Of a stretch of DNA of 64,000 nt, positions 51,616-61,608 are shown one piece after another. Both the position numbers and the translations under genes were made by a program. The DNA comes from Chitinophagales bacterium (lineage in GTDB: Bacteria; Bacteroidota; Bacteroidia; Chitinophagales; LD1). The number at the start of each line of letters is the position of its first letter. Position 1 is the first letter of the stretch. The notes under the pieces were generated by a model. The model ran no database searches. It saw only the letters and a program-made list of their open reading frames with translations, and was not told the DNA's origin. The stretch spans positions 1 through 64,000 of the forward strand of contig JAHBTS010000007.1 of NCBI GenBank assembly GCA_019638515.1, in the 5' to 3' direction.

Positions 51616-52114
51616 TTACCTTCTTAATTTTTGCGGTCATGCGCACCGTATCGTTCAAAAATTTAATATAGTTACTTTCCGATTGGTAGGTGTAATTAGA
51701 ACTAATATCTTTAGTTAACTTAAAACTTCCATCCCAAAAGCGATCCACCTTTTGCTCAATTTCATTTGCTTTGGGTAGTTCCCATTTACCAATAGAAGAA
51801 TATACACTAGAGTCGCCAATGGTGTAATAAGTAAAAACTATACCATCGCGCTGGTAATCTATTCTATAGTAAGCATTAGTGGCGGCATAACCATCTAAAA
51901 ATGAATATAAGTAGTTTCCATTGTTGGCATTAGCCACATCAATAAGTTCGCGCACAAAAGGCGTAGATCGGTTAAGCAGCGTGAGCGTATCTATAGAGAT
52001 ACTCTCTACCTGCCACAATCCTTTCACCAAATTATCTTCTTCGATTTTACGGCAGGCTGTAACGGTAGTTAGTAATACAATACCTGCAACAATAAACTTG
52101 TTTTTCAAATTCAT
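51611..52114 (-). CDS. lipocalin-like lipoprotein
   Basis: 167 residues, with a lipoprotein signal ending in VTACRKIEED (Cys 21). The mature part begins LVKGLWQVESISID and contains the pattern YYRIDYQRDGIVFTYY and SIGKWELPKANEIEQKVD, like small lipocalin-like domains that bind hydrophobic ligands. The family assignment is by general pattern only. It starts 17 bp after the nitronate monooxygenase-like gene and is probably in the same transcript. Confidence 0.65.
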   Translation of the reverse strand: MNLKNKFIVAGIVLLTTVTACRKIEEDNLVKGLWQVESISIDTLTLLNRSTPFVRELIDVANANNGNYLYSFLDGYAATNAYYRIDYQRDGIVFTYYTIGDSSVYSSIGKWELPKANEIEQKVDRFWDGSFKLTKDISSNYTYQSESNYIKFLNDTVRMTAKIKKVK

Positions 52115-52131
52115 AAAGTCTAATTCTAAAT

Positions 52132-53121
52132 TTAAGCGGTTTGAGGTTGTAGTAACAATTCTTGTTTTAATCCCGATGTAAGTTCGCTTACAATGGTGCT
52201 GATTGGCTTTATTTCATTCACAAATTCAATAGTTGGGCCGGCACACCACATAGTTTGGTAAGTAGCACTAAATGCAGCTTTTTCCAACATTTTCATTCCT
52301 TTATAGAAGGTGAGCATTTTGGCATATTTTTTAAGTTTTTTATTGCTGTTTAGCATGCGCTCGAGCCAATTTTGCTCGGTTCCAATCTGTTGTACATAAG
52401 GTGTATTGATAACCGTGCAAGGTGTACCCGACAGTTTGGTTGTCATTACTATATCTTTAGCGCCATAATTTACGCAGGCCTGTTTGTAATCCTGCGTTAC
52501 AGGCGCTTCATGGCTAGCAATAAAAATACTACCCATAGAAACTCCACAAGCACCTAGTGCCAACATTTTTTGAATGCCTTCCGCATTTCCTGCTCCTCCG
52601 GCCGAAATCACCGGAATTTTGCAGTTCTTTACAAGCAGCGGAATAAGTTCTTCGGGAGATAGCTTACCGGCATGCCCCCCGGCTTCGTTATTTACGGCAA
52701 TTACCGCATCGGCACCTAATTGCTCTACTTTTTGAGCATACTCTAAATCCACTACATCGCAAAAAACCTTCATACCTTTTTTGTGTGCTTCGTTAATTAC
52801 TTCTTCGGGGCTGCCTAGCGATGTAATAATAAAAGGTACTTCAAAATCTAAACACGATTGAAGGTTTTCCTTCATTCTTATATTTGATTTATTGGTGATA
52901 ATGTTTACGCCAAATGGTTTATCGGTAGCGGCTTTAATTTCAGCCAAAGCTTTTCTAAGTTCGGCATCGGTACGGTAATTCAATGCAGGAAAAGTGCCTG
53001 CTATTCCTGCATTACAGGCTTCAATAACCATTTTAGCATTGCTTACCAAAAACATGGGTGCCATAATAATCGGATATTCCAATCCCAGCATTTCGGTAAG
53101 CGGTGTAGCAATTTTACTCAT
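52132..53121 (-). CDS. nitronate monooxygenase family FMN enzyme
   Basis: 329 residues. TIM-barrel of the 2-nitropropane dioxygenase/NMO superfamily: YPIIMAPMFLVSN at the N-terminus, VNNEAGGHAGK (the substrate-side His) at about 144-154, ISAGGAGNAEGIQKMLALGACGVSMGSIF (FMN phosphate binding) at about 172-200, and ASHEAPVTQDYKQ. Some relatives are enoyl reductases (FabK) or act on other substrates, so true nitronate activity is uncertain. Upstream is a 209-bp region shared with the divergent protease gene. Confidence 0.88.
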   Translation of the reverse strand: MSKIATPLTEMLGLEYPIIMAPMFLVSNAKMVIEACNAGIAGTFPALNYRTDAELRKALAEIKAATDKPFGVNIITNKSNIRMKENLQSCLDFEVPFIITSLGSPEEVINEAHKKGMKVFCDVVDLEYAQKVEQLGADAVIAVNNEAGGHAGKLSPEELIPLLVKNCKIPVISAGGAGNAEGIQKMLALGACGVSMGSIFIASHEAPVTQDYKQACVNYGAKDIVMTTKLSGTPCTVINTPYVQQIGTEQNWLERMLNSNKKLKKYAKMLTFYKGMKMLEKAAFSATYQTMWCAGPTIEFVNEIKPISTIVSELTSGLKQELLLQPQTA

Positions 53122-53330
53122 GCCGTAAAAGTATGATTCTTAGCGTCTATTTTAAAGAATCTTTTGGAGGATGCGATTGTTAAAATAATTTCAACTTAAA
53201 CTAATTGTTGATTTGATGTAAATAATCTGACAAAAAGATTACAAAAAAAATTTGAGATAAACTATCTTTACGCGCTAATTTGCTTTTGTAAAAAAGAACA
53301 ATTCCATAATTATTTGACTAAACGATAAAA

Positions 53331-55421
53331 ATGAAAAAAGTCTTCACCATTATTATTTCCGGCACCATGTTGTTTGCCAATGCCCAACAGCATTTCTGCG
53401 GCACATCCGAAAAGAACTTAAAGGCAATTGAAGCAGACCCTTCTATTTTAAAAATAGAAAAAGACTTGAATAATTTCACACAGCAATTCGCAAACCAGCC
53501 CAATGCATCTGCTGCCGGCAGAAATTGCCCCATAACTATTCCAATTGTATTTCATATTCTCCATAATTTTGGAAAAGAAAATATATCTGACGCGCAGGTA
53601 GAAGACCAAGTGCGTATTCTAAATGAGGACTACAACAAGTTAAACAGCGATACATCTATTGTGGTTAATGCCTTTAAAAACAATATTGCCAATATCGGCA
53701 TACAATTTCGTTTAGCGAGAATAGACCCCAACGGAAATCCCACTAATGGAATTGTACGTATTCCGGCTCAGCAAACATACAATGGTACCGACAATGCCAA
53801 AATTGGAGCTTGGCCGCGCGAGAAATACTTAAATGTATGGGTTGCTCACACTATGGAAGACGGAGTTGCAGGCTATGCCTATTTGCCGCCATCGGTTGCC
53901 GGAATAATGACCGATAAAGACGGCATCATGATTTTGCACCAATATATTGGCAGCATTGGTACAGGAAATGCCTTCCGTTCGAGAGCGCTTACGCATGAAA
54001 TTGGGCACTACCTTAATTTAGAGCATCCATGGGGCAGAACAAACCAACCAGGAGAGGCTTGTGGAGATGACGGAGTTTTTGATACACCAATAACTAGGGG
54101 TTCTACCAGTTGCAACTTGAATTTAAACGATTGCGAAGTTGGTGTAATTGAAAACGTACAAAACTTTATGGACTATTCTTACTGTTCCGTAATGTTTACC
54201 GAAGGGCAAAAAACAAGAATGTTGGCCGCATTAAATTCAACAATTTCTTCTAGAAACAACCTTTGGAGCTGCCAGAACCTTACCGAAACCGGAACTGCCG
54301 ATCCTTACAACGATTATGCAATTAGCAAACCAATTGCATCTTTTGGAACACAGCGCCTCTATACCTGCGTAGGCAATTCAGTTAAATTTATTGATGCTTC
54401 TTACAATGCATTGGTAGAAGACAGAATGTGGGAATTCACCAATGCCGACATTAGCACTTCAACCGATTCTGTAGTAACCGTATCGTTTAATGCTACCGGT
54501 TGGCAAACTGTAAAACTAACTGTTGGTAATGGTTTTGGAACCAGCACTGCAGTAGATTCGTTTGCAATCTATGTAAGCGAAGGCAACGTGTTTCATAGCG
54601 CTCCATTCTTTGAAGATTTTGAAAGACCTGAATCTTTTGAAGAGTGGACCTCTATTAACTACAATGCAACTCCTTCTTATTTTCAACCAACAACTGTAGC
54701 GGCAAGAAGCGGCAACCATTCTTACATGGTTAATAACTATAAGAAAACCCGCCAAAGCGATGTTGAAGAAATAATTAGCCCAACAATGGACTTAACCGGT
54801 TTGCAAAATATGACTTTCTCTTTTTACTATTCATTGGCCAGCGCAGATCAAAGCTATGCCAACAATGGTATAGATTCAATTAGTGTATTTGCCAGCACCA
54901 ACTGTGGCGAGCAATGGCTAAAACAATTTAAAATGGGAGGTCCAGATATTGTAAACTCTGGTTATTTGCTTTCAAACTTCCAACCAAGTGCCGGTTTCTA
55001 TTGGAAAAAGGTAACATTCAATATGTCTGCCAACACTAAAAAATCAAATGTTATCTTCAAGATACAATATAAAAGCTCTGCTCTAAGCAATAACTTTTAC
55101 ATTGATGATATAAATATTGGAGGGGTAATTGTAAATGGTATTGAGGATGCTGCTTTTGATAATGGAGCATTGAAAGTATTCCCAAATCCATCTAATGGTA
55201 CTGCATCTATTTCGTTTGCTGCAACTCAAAACGAAGCCGCCACCATCGAAATTTTCGATGTAAGTGGCAAATCGGTTGCTACTGTTTTTGAAGGGAATAT
55301 TAGTGCCGGAGAAAGCCGTTTTGATATAAACAAGAATATATTCCCTGCTACAGGAGTTTACTTGGTAAAAGTAAAAACTGCATCTAAAGTACTCAGCACT
55401 CGTGCGGTTATTACCCAGTAA
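53331..55421 (+). CDS. T9SS-secreted M43 (pappalysin-type) metalloprotease
   Basis: 696 residues. Signal peptide about 1-19 (LFANAQ). The catalytic domain (about 65-300) has the zinc motif HEIGHYLNLEH (H222, E223, H226, H232) and the Met-turn NFMDYSYC (M280), the hallmark of M43 cytophagalysins; position 229 is Asn where most have Gly. A PKD-like domain (about 335-420) and a jelly-roll domain (about 425-595) follow. The last 80 residues are a type A T9SS sorting domain (VFPNPSNGTASISF, FPATGVYLVKV). Secreted protease for protein breakdown. A terminator lies 20 bp after the stop. Confidence 0.94.
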   Translation: MKKVFTIIISGTMLFANAQQHFCGTSEKNLKAIEADPSILKIEKDLNNFTQQFANQPNASAAGRNCPITIPIVFHILHNFGKENISDAQVEDQVRILNEDYNKLNSDTSIVVNAFKNNIANIGIQFRLARIDPNGNPTNGIVRIPAQQTYNGTDNAKIGAWPREKYLNVWVAHTMEDGVAGYAYLPPSVAGIMTDKDGIMILHQYIGSIGTGNAFRSRALTHEIGHYLNLEHPWGRTNQPGEACGDDGVFDTPITRGSTSCNLNLNDCEVGVIENVQNFMDYSYCSVMFTEGQKTRMLAALNSTISSRNNLWSCQNLTETGTADPYNDYAISKPIASFGTQRLYTCVGNSVKFIDASYNALVEDRMWEFTNADISTSTDSVVTVSFNATGWQTVKLTVGNGFGTSTAVDSFAIYVSEGNVFHSAPFFEDFERPESFEEWTSINYNATPSYFQPTTVAARSGNHSYMVNNYKKTRQSDVEEIISPTMDLTGLQNMTFSFYYSLASADQSYANNGIDSISVFASTNCGEQWLKQFKMGGPDIVNSGYLLSNFQPSAGFYWKKVTFNMSANTKKSNVIFKIQYKSSALSNNFYIDDINIGGVIVNGIEDAAFDNGALKVFPNPSNGTASISFAATQNEAATIEIFDVSGKSVATVFEGNISAGESRFDINKNIFPATGVYLVKVKTASKVLSTRAVITQ

Positions 55422-55440
55422 TTTAATTGATACCATACAT

Positions 55441-55473
55441 AAAAAAAGCGGCTCGTTTTGAGTCGCTTTTTTT
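55441..55473. terminator. bidirectional intrinsic terminator
   Basis: 14-bp stem AAAAAAAGCGGCTC / GAGTCGCTTTTTTT with one G-T wobble and loop GTTTT, between the protease gene and a convergent small gene. Confidence 0.88.
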
Positions 55474-55493
55474 ATGTGTAATGGTTTAATTTT

Positions 55494-55739
55494 CTAGCCC
55501 GAAGATGAGTTAGGCGGTTGAATGAATGCTCCCTTATTGGGCAAAGTATTTGCTAATTCCGATGCTATATGCAATATCATGTTATCGGCTTCCTTATCTG
55601 TAATAAATCCTCGCTCGTAATCTTCTACCACTTTGCGTTCTATAACTATTTGAGTTATTGTTTGCAATTGAGCCTCATTAAATTGATAGAACTTGAATTT
55701 TTGGAGAGCTTCCAACACTCTGTATTTAATGTAGTCCAT
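55494..55739 (-). CDS. small hypothetical protein
   Basis: 81 residues, no signal peptide. Predicted mostly helical (YRVLEALQKFKFYQFNEAQL, TQIVIERKVVEDYERGF), then ITDKEADNMILHIASELANTL and a flexible Pro/Ser tail. It lies just downstream of the tsf terminator on the same strand and ends before another terminator, so it is its own transcription unit. Family not recognised; coding is supported by its ATG start and its place between two terminators. Confidence 0.55.
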   Translation of the reverse strand: MDYIKYRVLEALQKFKFYQFNEAQLQTITQIVIERKVVEDYERGFITDKEADNMILHIASELANTLPNKGAFIQPPNSSSG

Positions 55740-55796
55740 AGCTTTGTGTATATAACCTTGTTAAACATACAAATGAACAAAGAAGTTCTTAAAACA

Positions 55797-55828
55797 AAAA
55801 AGGCTGTTCCTTTACGGAAACAGCCTTT
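55797..55828 (-). terminator. terminator of the rplM-rpsI-rpsB-tsf operon
   Basis: On the minus strand, AAAGGCTGTTTCC pairs with GGAACAGCCTTT (one bulged base), followed by a T run. It lies 23 bp past the tsf stop codon. Confidence 0.88.
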
Positions 55829-55850
55829 GCAAAAAACTATATCAATTGTA

Positions 55851-56687
55851 TTACTTCATGCCCAATGCAGCACGTTTAAATCCGGTAACGGTTAAGCCAC
55901 TGCTAACTCCACCCAAGAATTGAACTACCGTTTTGCTACCATCTTTTACAAATGGTTGAGTAAGCAATGTGTTTTCTTTAATAAAAGTATTAGCAGCACC
56001 TTCTGCTATTTTATCTAAGATATTTTCCGGTTTGCCTTGAGCAACTGCTTTTTCGCGAGCAATTGCCTTTTCTCTCTCCAATAATTCCGTTGGCACACCT
56101 GAAGCATCTACTGCTGCCGGATTCATAGCTGCAACTTGCATTGCCACATCTTTACCCGCAGCAACAATTGCATCGGTTAAAGGTTGGTTTAATGCAACTA
56201 ACACCCCAATTTTGTTGCCCATGTGGTTGTAAGCAACTAAGCTTTCTCCGGTTAATGTTTCAAAAGCAGAAATATTGATTAGCTCACCAATCGCAGAAAC
56301 TTTTTCTTGAATTTGATCTTTAACAGTAGCGCCATTTAAATTAGCAGCTAATAAATCTTCTAAAGAAGTGATATTATTATTTAATGCTAAATCTGCAATA
56401 GATTCCGCCAAAGCACGAAAGTCTTCGTTTTTAGCAACAAAATCTGTTTCGCAAGAAAGATACACAGCTACACCTCTTTTATTGTCGGGAGTAGTTTTGG
56501 CAATAACCACACCTTCTGATGCAGCTCTTCCGGCTCTTAATTCGGCAACTTTAGCACCTTTCTTTCTTAAATAATCTATAGCTTTTTGTACATCGCCACC
56601 GCTTTCGGTAAGCGCTTTTTTACAATCCATTAAACCTGCACCGGTAAGGTTGCGAAGTTCGTTTACTTGTGATGCTGTAACTGACAT
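55851..56687 (-). CDS. tsf: elongation factor Ts
   Basis: 278 residues. N-terminal UBA-like domain (VNELRNLTGAGLMDCKKALTE) and the conserved TDFVAKNEDF, which contacts EF-Tu, followed by the core domain with MQVAAMNPAAV. It exchanges GDP for GTP on EF-Tu. It lies 55 bp after rpsB, the usual pairing, and is the last gene of the operon. Confidence 0.97.
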   Translation of the reverse strand: MSVTASQVNELRNLTGAGLMDCKKALTESGGDVQKAIDYLRKKGAKVAELRAGRAASEGVVIAKTTPDNKRGVAVYLSCETDFVAKNEDFRALAESIADLALNNNITSLEDLLAANLNGATVKDQIQEKVSAIGELINISAFETLTGESLVAYNHMGNKIGVLVALNQPLTDAIVAAGKDVAMQVAAMNPAAVDASGVPTELLEREKAIAREKAVAQGKPENILDKIAEGAANTFIKENTLLTQPFVKDGSKTVVQFLGGVSSGLTVTGFKRAALGMK

Positions 56688-56742
56688 TTATTTATTCTCC
56701 TTTTAATTTTAATAAAGTATTGGTACTGCTACCAAAACAAAT

Positions 56743-57630
56743 TTATTTTTTAGCTGGTCCTCCAGAGCGGATACGGCTTTTGCCAGTACCTCCGCCTCCC
56801 GGTCCTCTGCCTGATCCGCCACCTGGGCCTCTACGTTGCTTACTGCGACCTTTGCCGTCTTCGCTAGCTTCTTCTTCTTTTATGTCAAATTTTGAAGCAT
56901 CGTCCGAATCTGAATCTGCATCATTGTCTTCATCTTTATTAGAAGCGCGCTCTGCCAAGCCTTCTGCAATGGCATCAATAATATAATTAGTAATAATGGC
57001 TATAGATTGAGCTGCATCATCGTTTGCAGGAATTGCAAAATCTACTTTAGTTGGATCGCTGTTGGTATCAACTATTCCAAAAGTATTGATATTTAGGCGT
57101 TGAGCTTCTTTTAATGCAATATGCTCGTGCGAAATATCTACTAAAAAGATGGCACTTGGAATACGGTTTAGGGCACTAACACCACCCAATACTTTTTCCA
57201 TTTTATCTTTCTCGCGAGTTAATACTAAACGTTCTTTTTTGGTTGTGCTATCTAAAGTACCATCGCTAAGCATTTTCTCAATAGTTTGCATCTTTTTGAT
57301 GCTTTTGCGGATAGTAGAAAAGTTAGTAAGCATACCACCCAACCAACGCTCGGTAACAAATGGCATGTTTACTCTTTTAGCAGCCTCTTTTACAATTTCT
57401 TTTGCTTGCTTTTTAGTAGCAACAAAAAGAATTTTTTTACCGCTCTTAGCCATGAAGCGAAGTGCGTGTGCTGCTTCATCTAATTTCTCCTGAGTTCTGT
57501 TCAGGTCTATGATATGGATGCCCTTCTTTTCAGTGAAAATATAAGGCAACATTTTTGGATTCCATTTGCGCTTTAAGTGACCAAAGTGAACACCGGCTTC
57601 TAAAAGTGCTTCCTGAGATAATTTTTGCAT
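56743..57630 (-). CDS. rpsB: 30S ribosomal protein S2 with extended C-terminal tail
   Basis: 295 residues. The S2 core (1 to about 228) is standard: LLEAGVHFGHLKRKWNPKM, RWLGGMLTNFSTIRKSIKK, PSAIFLVDISHEHIALKEA, FAIPANDDA. Beyond it is a tail of about 65 residues. An acidic stretch (DEDNDADSDSDDASKFD) is followed by EEEASEDGKGRSKQRRG and a Gly/Arg/Ser-rich end (GPGGGSGRGPGGGGTGKSR). Typical S2 proteins stop near 240-260 residues. The tail is likely disordered and exposed on the 30S back near S1/S18. Confidence 0.96.
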   Translation of the reverse strand: MQKLSQEALLEAGVHFGHLKRKWNPKMLPYIFTEKKGIHIIDLNRTQEKLDEAAHALRFMAKSGKKILFVATKKQAKEIVKEAAKRVNMPFVTERWLGGMLTNFSTIRKSIKKMQTIEKMLSDGTLDSTTKKERLVLTREKDKMEKVLGGVSALNRIPSAIFLVDISHEHIALKEAQRLNINTFGIVDTNSDPTKVDFAIPANDDAAQSIAIITNYIIDAIAEGLAERASNKDEDNDADSDSDDASKFDIKEEEASEDGKGRSKQRRGPGGGSGRGPGGGGTGKSRIRSGGPAKK

Positions 57631-57664
57631 AATATTTTGAAATTGAATTCTCGTGAATAAATAA

Positions 57665-58048
57665 TTAACGTTTGCTGTATTGCTCTTTCTTGCGGGCTTT
57701 GCGTAATCCGGTTTTCTTTCTCTCTACTACGCGTGCATCTCTGCGAAGCAATTTTTCTTTCTTTAAAGCCGGGCGTTTTTCTTCGTTTGCAGCAACAATA
57801 CTTCTAGCTACTGCCAATGAAATTGCCTCTGCCTGACCTTTAACACCACCTCCGTAAACATTGATAGAAATATCCAATGTTCCTTCTACGCCTGCTACTT
57901 TAATAGGAGCTTCTACTTTATGTTGCAGGTACTCATTTGGGAAATAATCCTTGTAATCTTTTCCGTTTACCAGAATTTCTCCTTTGCCTGATTTTACAGA
58001 AGCGCGTGCAATCGCTGCTTTACGTCTTCCTACAGTTACTTTATCCAT
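57665..58048 (-). CDS. rpsI: 30S ribosomal protein S9
   Basis: 127 residues, full length. VGRRKAAIARASVKSGKGEILVNG at the N-terminus and the C-terminal tail DARVVERKKTGLRKARKKEQYSKR, whose basic end contacts tRNA in the P site, identify S9. It lies between rplM (30 bp upstream) and rpsB. Confidence 0.97.
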   Translation of the reverse strand: MDKVTVGRRKAAIARASVKSGKGEILVNGKDYKDYFPNEYLQHKVEAPIKVAGVEGTLDISINVYGGGVKGQAEAISLAVARSIVAANEEKRPALKKEKLLRRDARVVERKKTGLRKARKKEQYSKR

Positions 58049-58078
58049 TCGGTTTGTTTAATTAATGTTTTTATGAAA

Positions 58079-58519
58079 TTAGTTTAATGTTTTAGGTTGT
58101 TGAGCGCTGTGTGGATGCGCAGCTTCACTGTACACAAACAGTCTGCGAAACATTTGGCGACCTAAAGTATTTTTAGGCAACATACCTTTAACAGCAATTT
58201 CTATTAATTCGTTAGGCTTTTTTGCTAAAATTTCGCGTGGCGTGCGAAAACGTTGCCCACCTGGATAGCCTGTGTAGTGCACCAACTGTTTTTCAGTTAG
58301 CTTATTACCTGTTAAGCGAACTTTAGCAGAGTTTATCACAATTACATTGTCGCCACAATCGCTGTTTGGTGTGAATGTGGGCTTGTGTTTACCGCGCAAA
58401 ATAGCTGCAATTTTACTTGCCATGCGCCCTAATGTTTTTCCTTCGGCATCAATAATTAACCACTCTCGATTTATTTCGTGAGCAGGTACCGATTTTGTTG
58501 AATAGCTACGTGATTGCAT
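58079..58519 (-). CDS. rplM: 50S ribosomal protein L13
   Basis: 146 residues. WLIIDAEGKTLGRMASKIA, the central CGDNVIVINSAKVRLTGNK, YTGYPGGQRF and MLPKNTLGRQMFRRLFVY are the conserved L13 elements. It is the first gene of the rplM-rpsI-rpsB-tsf operon. Confidence 0.97.
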   Translation of the reverse strand: MQSRSYSTKSVPAHEINREWLIIDAEGKTLGRMASKIAAILRGKHKPTFTPNSDCGDNVIVINSAKVRLTGNKLTEKQLVHYTGYPGGQRFRTPREILAKKPNELIEIAVKGMLPKNTLGRQMFRRLFVYSEAAHPHSAQQPKTLN

Positions 58520-58674
58520 AATATAATTTCCGTATAGATTTTTAAAACGGGATGCGAATGTAGCATTTTAGCTACTACTTTTCCAAATTATTTAGCTACT
58601 ATTTTTCACTTCATCCTAAAAAAGCATTGATTATCAATACTTTTTTAATCGAGTTAGGAGATTAACTATAGCTC

Positions 58675-61608
58675 TTATTTTCTAATTACTTGCCTGCGGA
58701 AGCTGTGAAGTGGATCTTTCAACTCTATAATGTATGCTCCTGCCGGAACATTCTCTGTATTCATAAATGTGTGCTGTAATCCGGCTGTCTTATTCTTCAG
58801 AATTTGCTGCCTTACTCTTCTGCCTGCTGCATCGTATATATTCAACACAAGTTCTGTTTCTTTGTAATTGTAATACTGCACTACTAAACCATCGGCAAAT
58901 GGGTTAGGATAAATTCCCAACATAGTAAAGTCTTCAACATCCTTTACGGCAGACACTCCTACATAAATTATTAACCGAACTGTATCGCAATTAGTAGCAG
59001 AATTGCTATTACAAACTACGGCATACACAGTATCTACACCTACATAACCATTAGGTGCAAAATAGTTAAAGCAGGTATCGTTTAGAACTTGCACAATGGC
59101 ATTGGTGTTCTTAATTGTTTTTATGCTAGTATAAGGTCGGTTTACTTCATCAAAAGAATAGCAAACCGGAATAGCAGTCCCTCCCACGCCCGAAAATGTA
59201 AATGTTTGTGTTGTGAACTGGGGTACAATACTAAATTGAAACTCAACTGTATCGCAGTTTTGTACTGTACAGTTATCGCAACCGGTAACAACCATTACAT
59301 CTTGTGTGGCATTGCTGCCGGGCACATAACCAAAACAAGTATCGTTGTAAAAATGTACATTGCCTGTAGATGACGGTACCAATACTTGCGATGAGGTAAC
59401 AGCCGATTTTAAATCATTGTAATTTATACAATAGTGTATTGAATCGCTCTGCCGAACCGTAATAGAAACAATATCTTTTACCACAGGTAGGTTTACTCTA
59501 AAACGATATAAAACTGTATCGCATTTGGCGGCAGTGCCACTATCGCAGCCAACTACATATACATTTTCGTAGCCACAAAAACTTGCGGTAGGTGTATATA
59601 ATATGCAAGTATCATTGTTTAGCAATGTTGCTCCATTGTAAGAACCTGCGAGTGTGGCAGATGCTACAGCACCAAACAAATCATCAAAAGCACGGCAGTT
59701 GCTATAAACATCTCCACTATTTATTGCTACTTCAATAGTATCGGTATGCAATACCGGTATTACTTGAATAATAACCGGAATAGTATCGCAGCGGTTTGGA
59801 TTAGCTGTTTCGCACACTATGGTAATTATAGAGTCGCTTCCACTAAAATTAGTAGTTGGTTGATATAGAATGTCTTTTCCTCCCACCACAGTAGCTGCAC
59901 CCCAATTAGCAGGCTGAATAATTTGCAAGCCAATAGAAGGACACACAGGCGCATTAGGAATTACAGCTACCGATACCGGATTGTTTTGTAATGTACTTGC
60001 ATGAATCACCCTTTCAATTTTGGCAAACGGAATAAAGTTGTTGGGAAACAACGATGGAATAGGTGCTGTAATTTTAGGTGCTGCAATTTGTGCAGTTGCT
60101 TTTCTTAAAAAACGCTCTCCGGCATTTACATACCAACTCTCACCGTTGGTAACTGTATTAGAAACCTGATCTACCGGCATAAAGCGATAGTCTGCTTGAG
60201 TGCGTCCTTTTTTAACATCCAGCGTATAGTAACCATGGTCTACCAAGTTGATATATTTCATGTGCGAATTGAAAGACTTAATAAGGTTTACCCCAACAGA
60301 GAATGGCATACTCTTAGAGGTAATACTGGTACCTACAAACTCAACACATACCGAGCCGGCTCCAGTTGAAGCGTTGTAGTTGCTACCAGGTACATCGTTT
60401 GCCCACGATGTATGAATATCGCCCGTGAGCACCACCACATCATCTATGTTTCCATTTACAATATGTGATGTAACTTTATTGCGCTCAGCAGCATATCCGT
60501 CCCATTGGTCATCATTAACGGCAGCGCCAAATACTTTTAAGGGCGCAAACATTACTTGGTTGCCAATTATTTTCCACTTTGAATTGGTATCGCTCAATTG
60601 CTGCAACATCCAGTTCATTTGATAAGGTCCCAACAAATAGTGAGCAGTATCGTTTGCTTTGCTTAAACTTTGTTCATCACGGTCATACAATCTTGAATCG
60701 AGCATTACCAAATTCAATAACTTACCCCAATTGAAGTTTCTAAAAATCCTAAAGCTATCTGCCAAATCGGGCTTGCGAATGGGAATCCATTCAAAATAAG
60801 TGTTTATACTATTTTGCTTTCTAACAGCCCAAGGTCCTTCATTGGATTGGTGATTATTGGCTCCGCCTTTCCAGCTGTTATCGGCACTTTCATGGTCGTC
60901 CCAAACGTTTATGAATGGAAACAATTGATGGCAGCGCTTTAGTTGATTATCCAATTTATAGAGCGAATGTCGCACCCGGTAATCGTTTTGGGTAATAATT
61001 TCATTGGTAGGTTCATAAGTTCTGCCAGGTAAATTAGAAGAGTACTCTCCTACCCCATATTCATAAATATAATCGCCTAAATGCACCACTGCGTCCACCT
61101 CGTTTCTATCGGAAATATTTTGGTATGCATTAAAATACCCATGCTCAAAACTTGCACAACTTACTACTGCAAAGCGCGCACTGTCGTTATCTGCCGTAGG
61201 CAATGGCGCTGTTTTGGTTCTCCCTGTTGTGGAATTGCGCCCCTCGTTTTGAAACACATAGTAATACCAAGTATTAGGCTGCAAACCACATACATCTACT
61301 TTTACAGTGTAATCGCTTTCGGGTCGAGCCTGTGCATACCCAAAGTTTACCACATTGGTAAACGAAGTATCGGTAGCAATTTGCCAATACACATCTAAAT
61401 TCCCTGTAATTCCCGTATCTGGCGTGCAGCGCGTCCATAGAATTACACTTTCATGCGTGGGATCTCCACTTGCCACACCATGGTAAAATGGTTTATATGC
61501 CGGAGTAAGTGTTAATCGTGCAGCACTAACCGATTGTGCATGCATAGTAGAAACCAATAAAAACAGTAGTAAAAACGGGCTTACCCAATAGAGAAACGTG
61601 TTGCGCAT
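58675..61608 (-). CDS. T9SS-secreted PhoD-like alkaline phosphatase/phosphodiesterase
   Basis: 977 residues. Signal peptide about 1-25 (TMHAQ). The N-terminal Ig-like domain of PhoD (FYHGVASGDPTHESVILWTR) is followed by the metallophosphatase domain. Its metal motifs are VVHLGDYIYEYG at about 172-183, NVWDDHESADNSW at about 240-252 and VLTGDIHTSW at about 395-404. From about 560 to 880 there are four related beta units, each with a CDT(I/V) motif (RCDTIPVIIQV, KCDTVLYRFRV, NCDTVEFQFSI, NCDTVRLIIYV). The end is a type A T9SS sorting domain (IYPNPFADGLVV). It likely releases phosphate from external organic phosphates. Confidence 0.92.
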   Translation of the reverse strand: MRNTFLYWVSPFLLLFLLVSTMHAQSVSAARLTLTPAYKPFYHGVASGDPTHESVILWTRCTPDTGITGNLDVYWQIATDTSFTNVVNFGYAQARPESDYTVKVDVCGLQPNTWYYYVFQNEGRNSTTGRTKTAPLPTADNDSARFAVVSCASFEHGYFNAYQNISDRNEVDAVVHLGDYIYEYGVGEYSSNLPGRTYEPTNEIITQNDYRVRHSLYKLDNQLKRCHQLFPFINVWDDHESADNSWKGGANNHQSNEGPWAVRKQNSINTYFEWIPIRKPDLADSFRIFRNFNWGKLLNLVMLDSRLYDRDEQSLSKANDTAHYLLGPYQMNWMLQQLSDTNSKWKIIGNQVMFAPLKVFGAAVNDDQWDGYAAERNKVTSHIVNGNIDDVVVLTGDIHTSWANDVPGSNYNASTGAGSVCVEFVGTSITSKSMPFSVGVNLIKSFNSHMKYINLVDHGYYTLDVKKGRTQADYRFMPVDQVSNTVTNGESWYVNAGERFLRKATAQIAAPKITAPIPSLFPNNFIPFAKIERVIHASTLQNNPVSVAVIPNAPVCPSIGLQIIQPANWGAATVVGGKDILYQPTTNFSGSDSIITIVCETANPNRCDTIPVIIQVIPVLHTDTIEVAINSGDVYSNCRAFDDLFGAVASATLAGSYNGATLLNNDTCILYTPTASFCGYENVYVVGCDSGTAAKCDTVLYRFRVNLPVVKDIVSITVRQSDSIHYCINYNDLKSAVTSSQVLVPSSTGNVHFYNDTCFGYVPGSNATQDVMVVTGCDNCTVQNCDTVEFQFSIVPQFTTQTFTFSGVGGTAIPVCYSFDEVNRPYTSIKTIKNTNAIVQVLNDTCFNYFAPNGYVGVDTVYAVVCNSNSATNCDTVRLIIYVGVSAVKDVEDFTMLGIYPNPFADGLVVQYYNYKETELVLNIYDAAGRRVRQQILKNKTAGLQHTFMNTENVPAGAYIIELKDPLHSFRRQVIRK

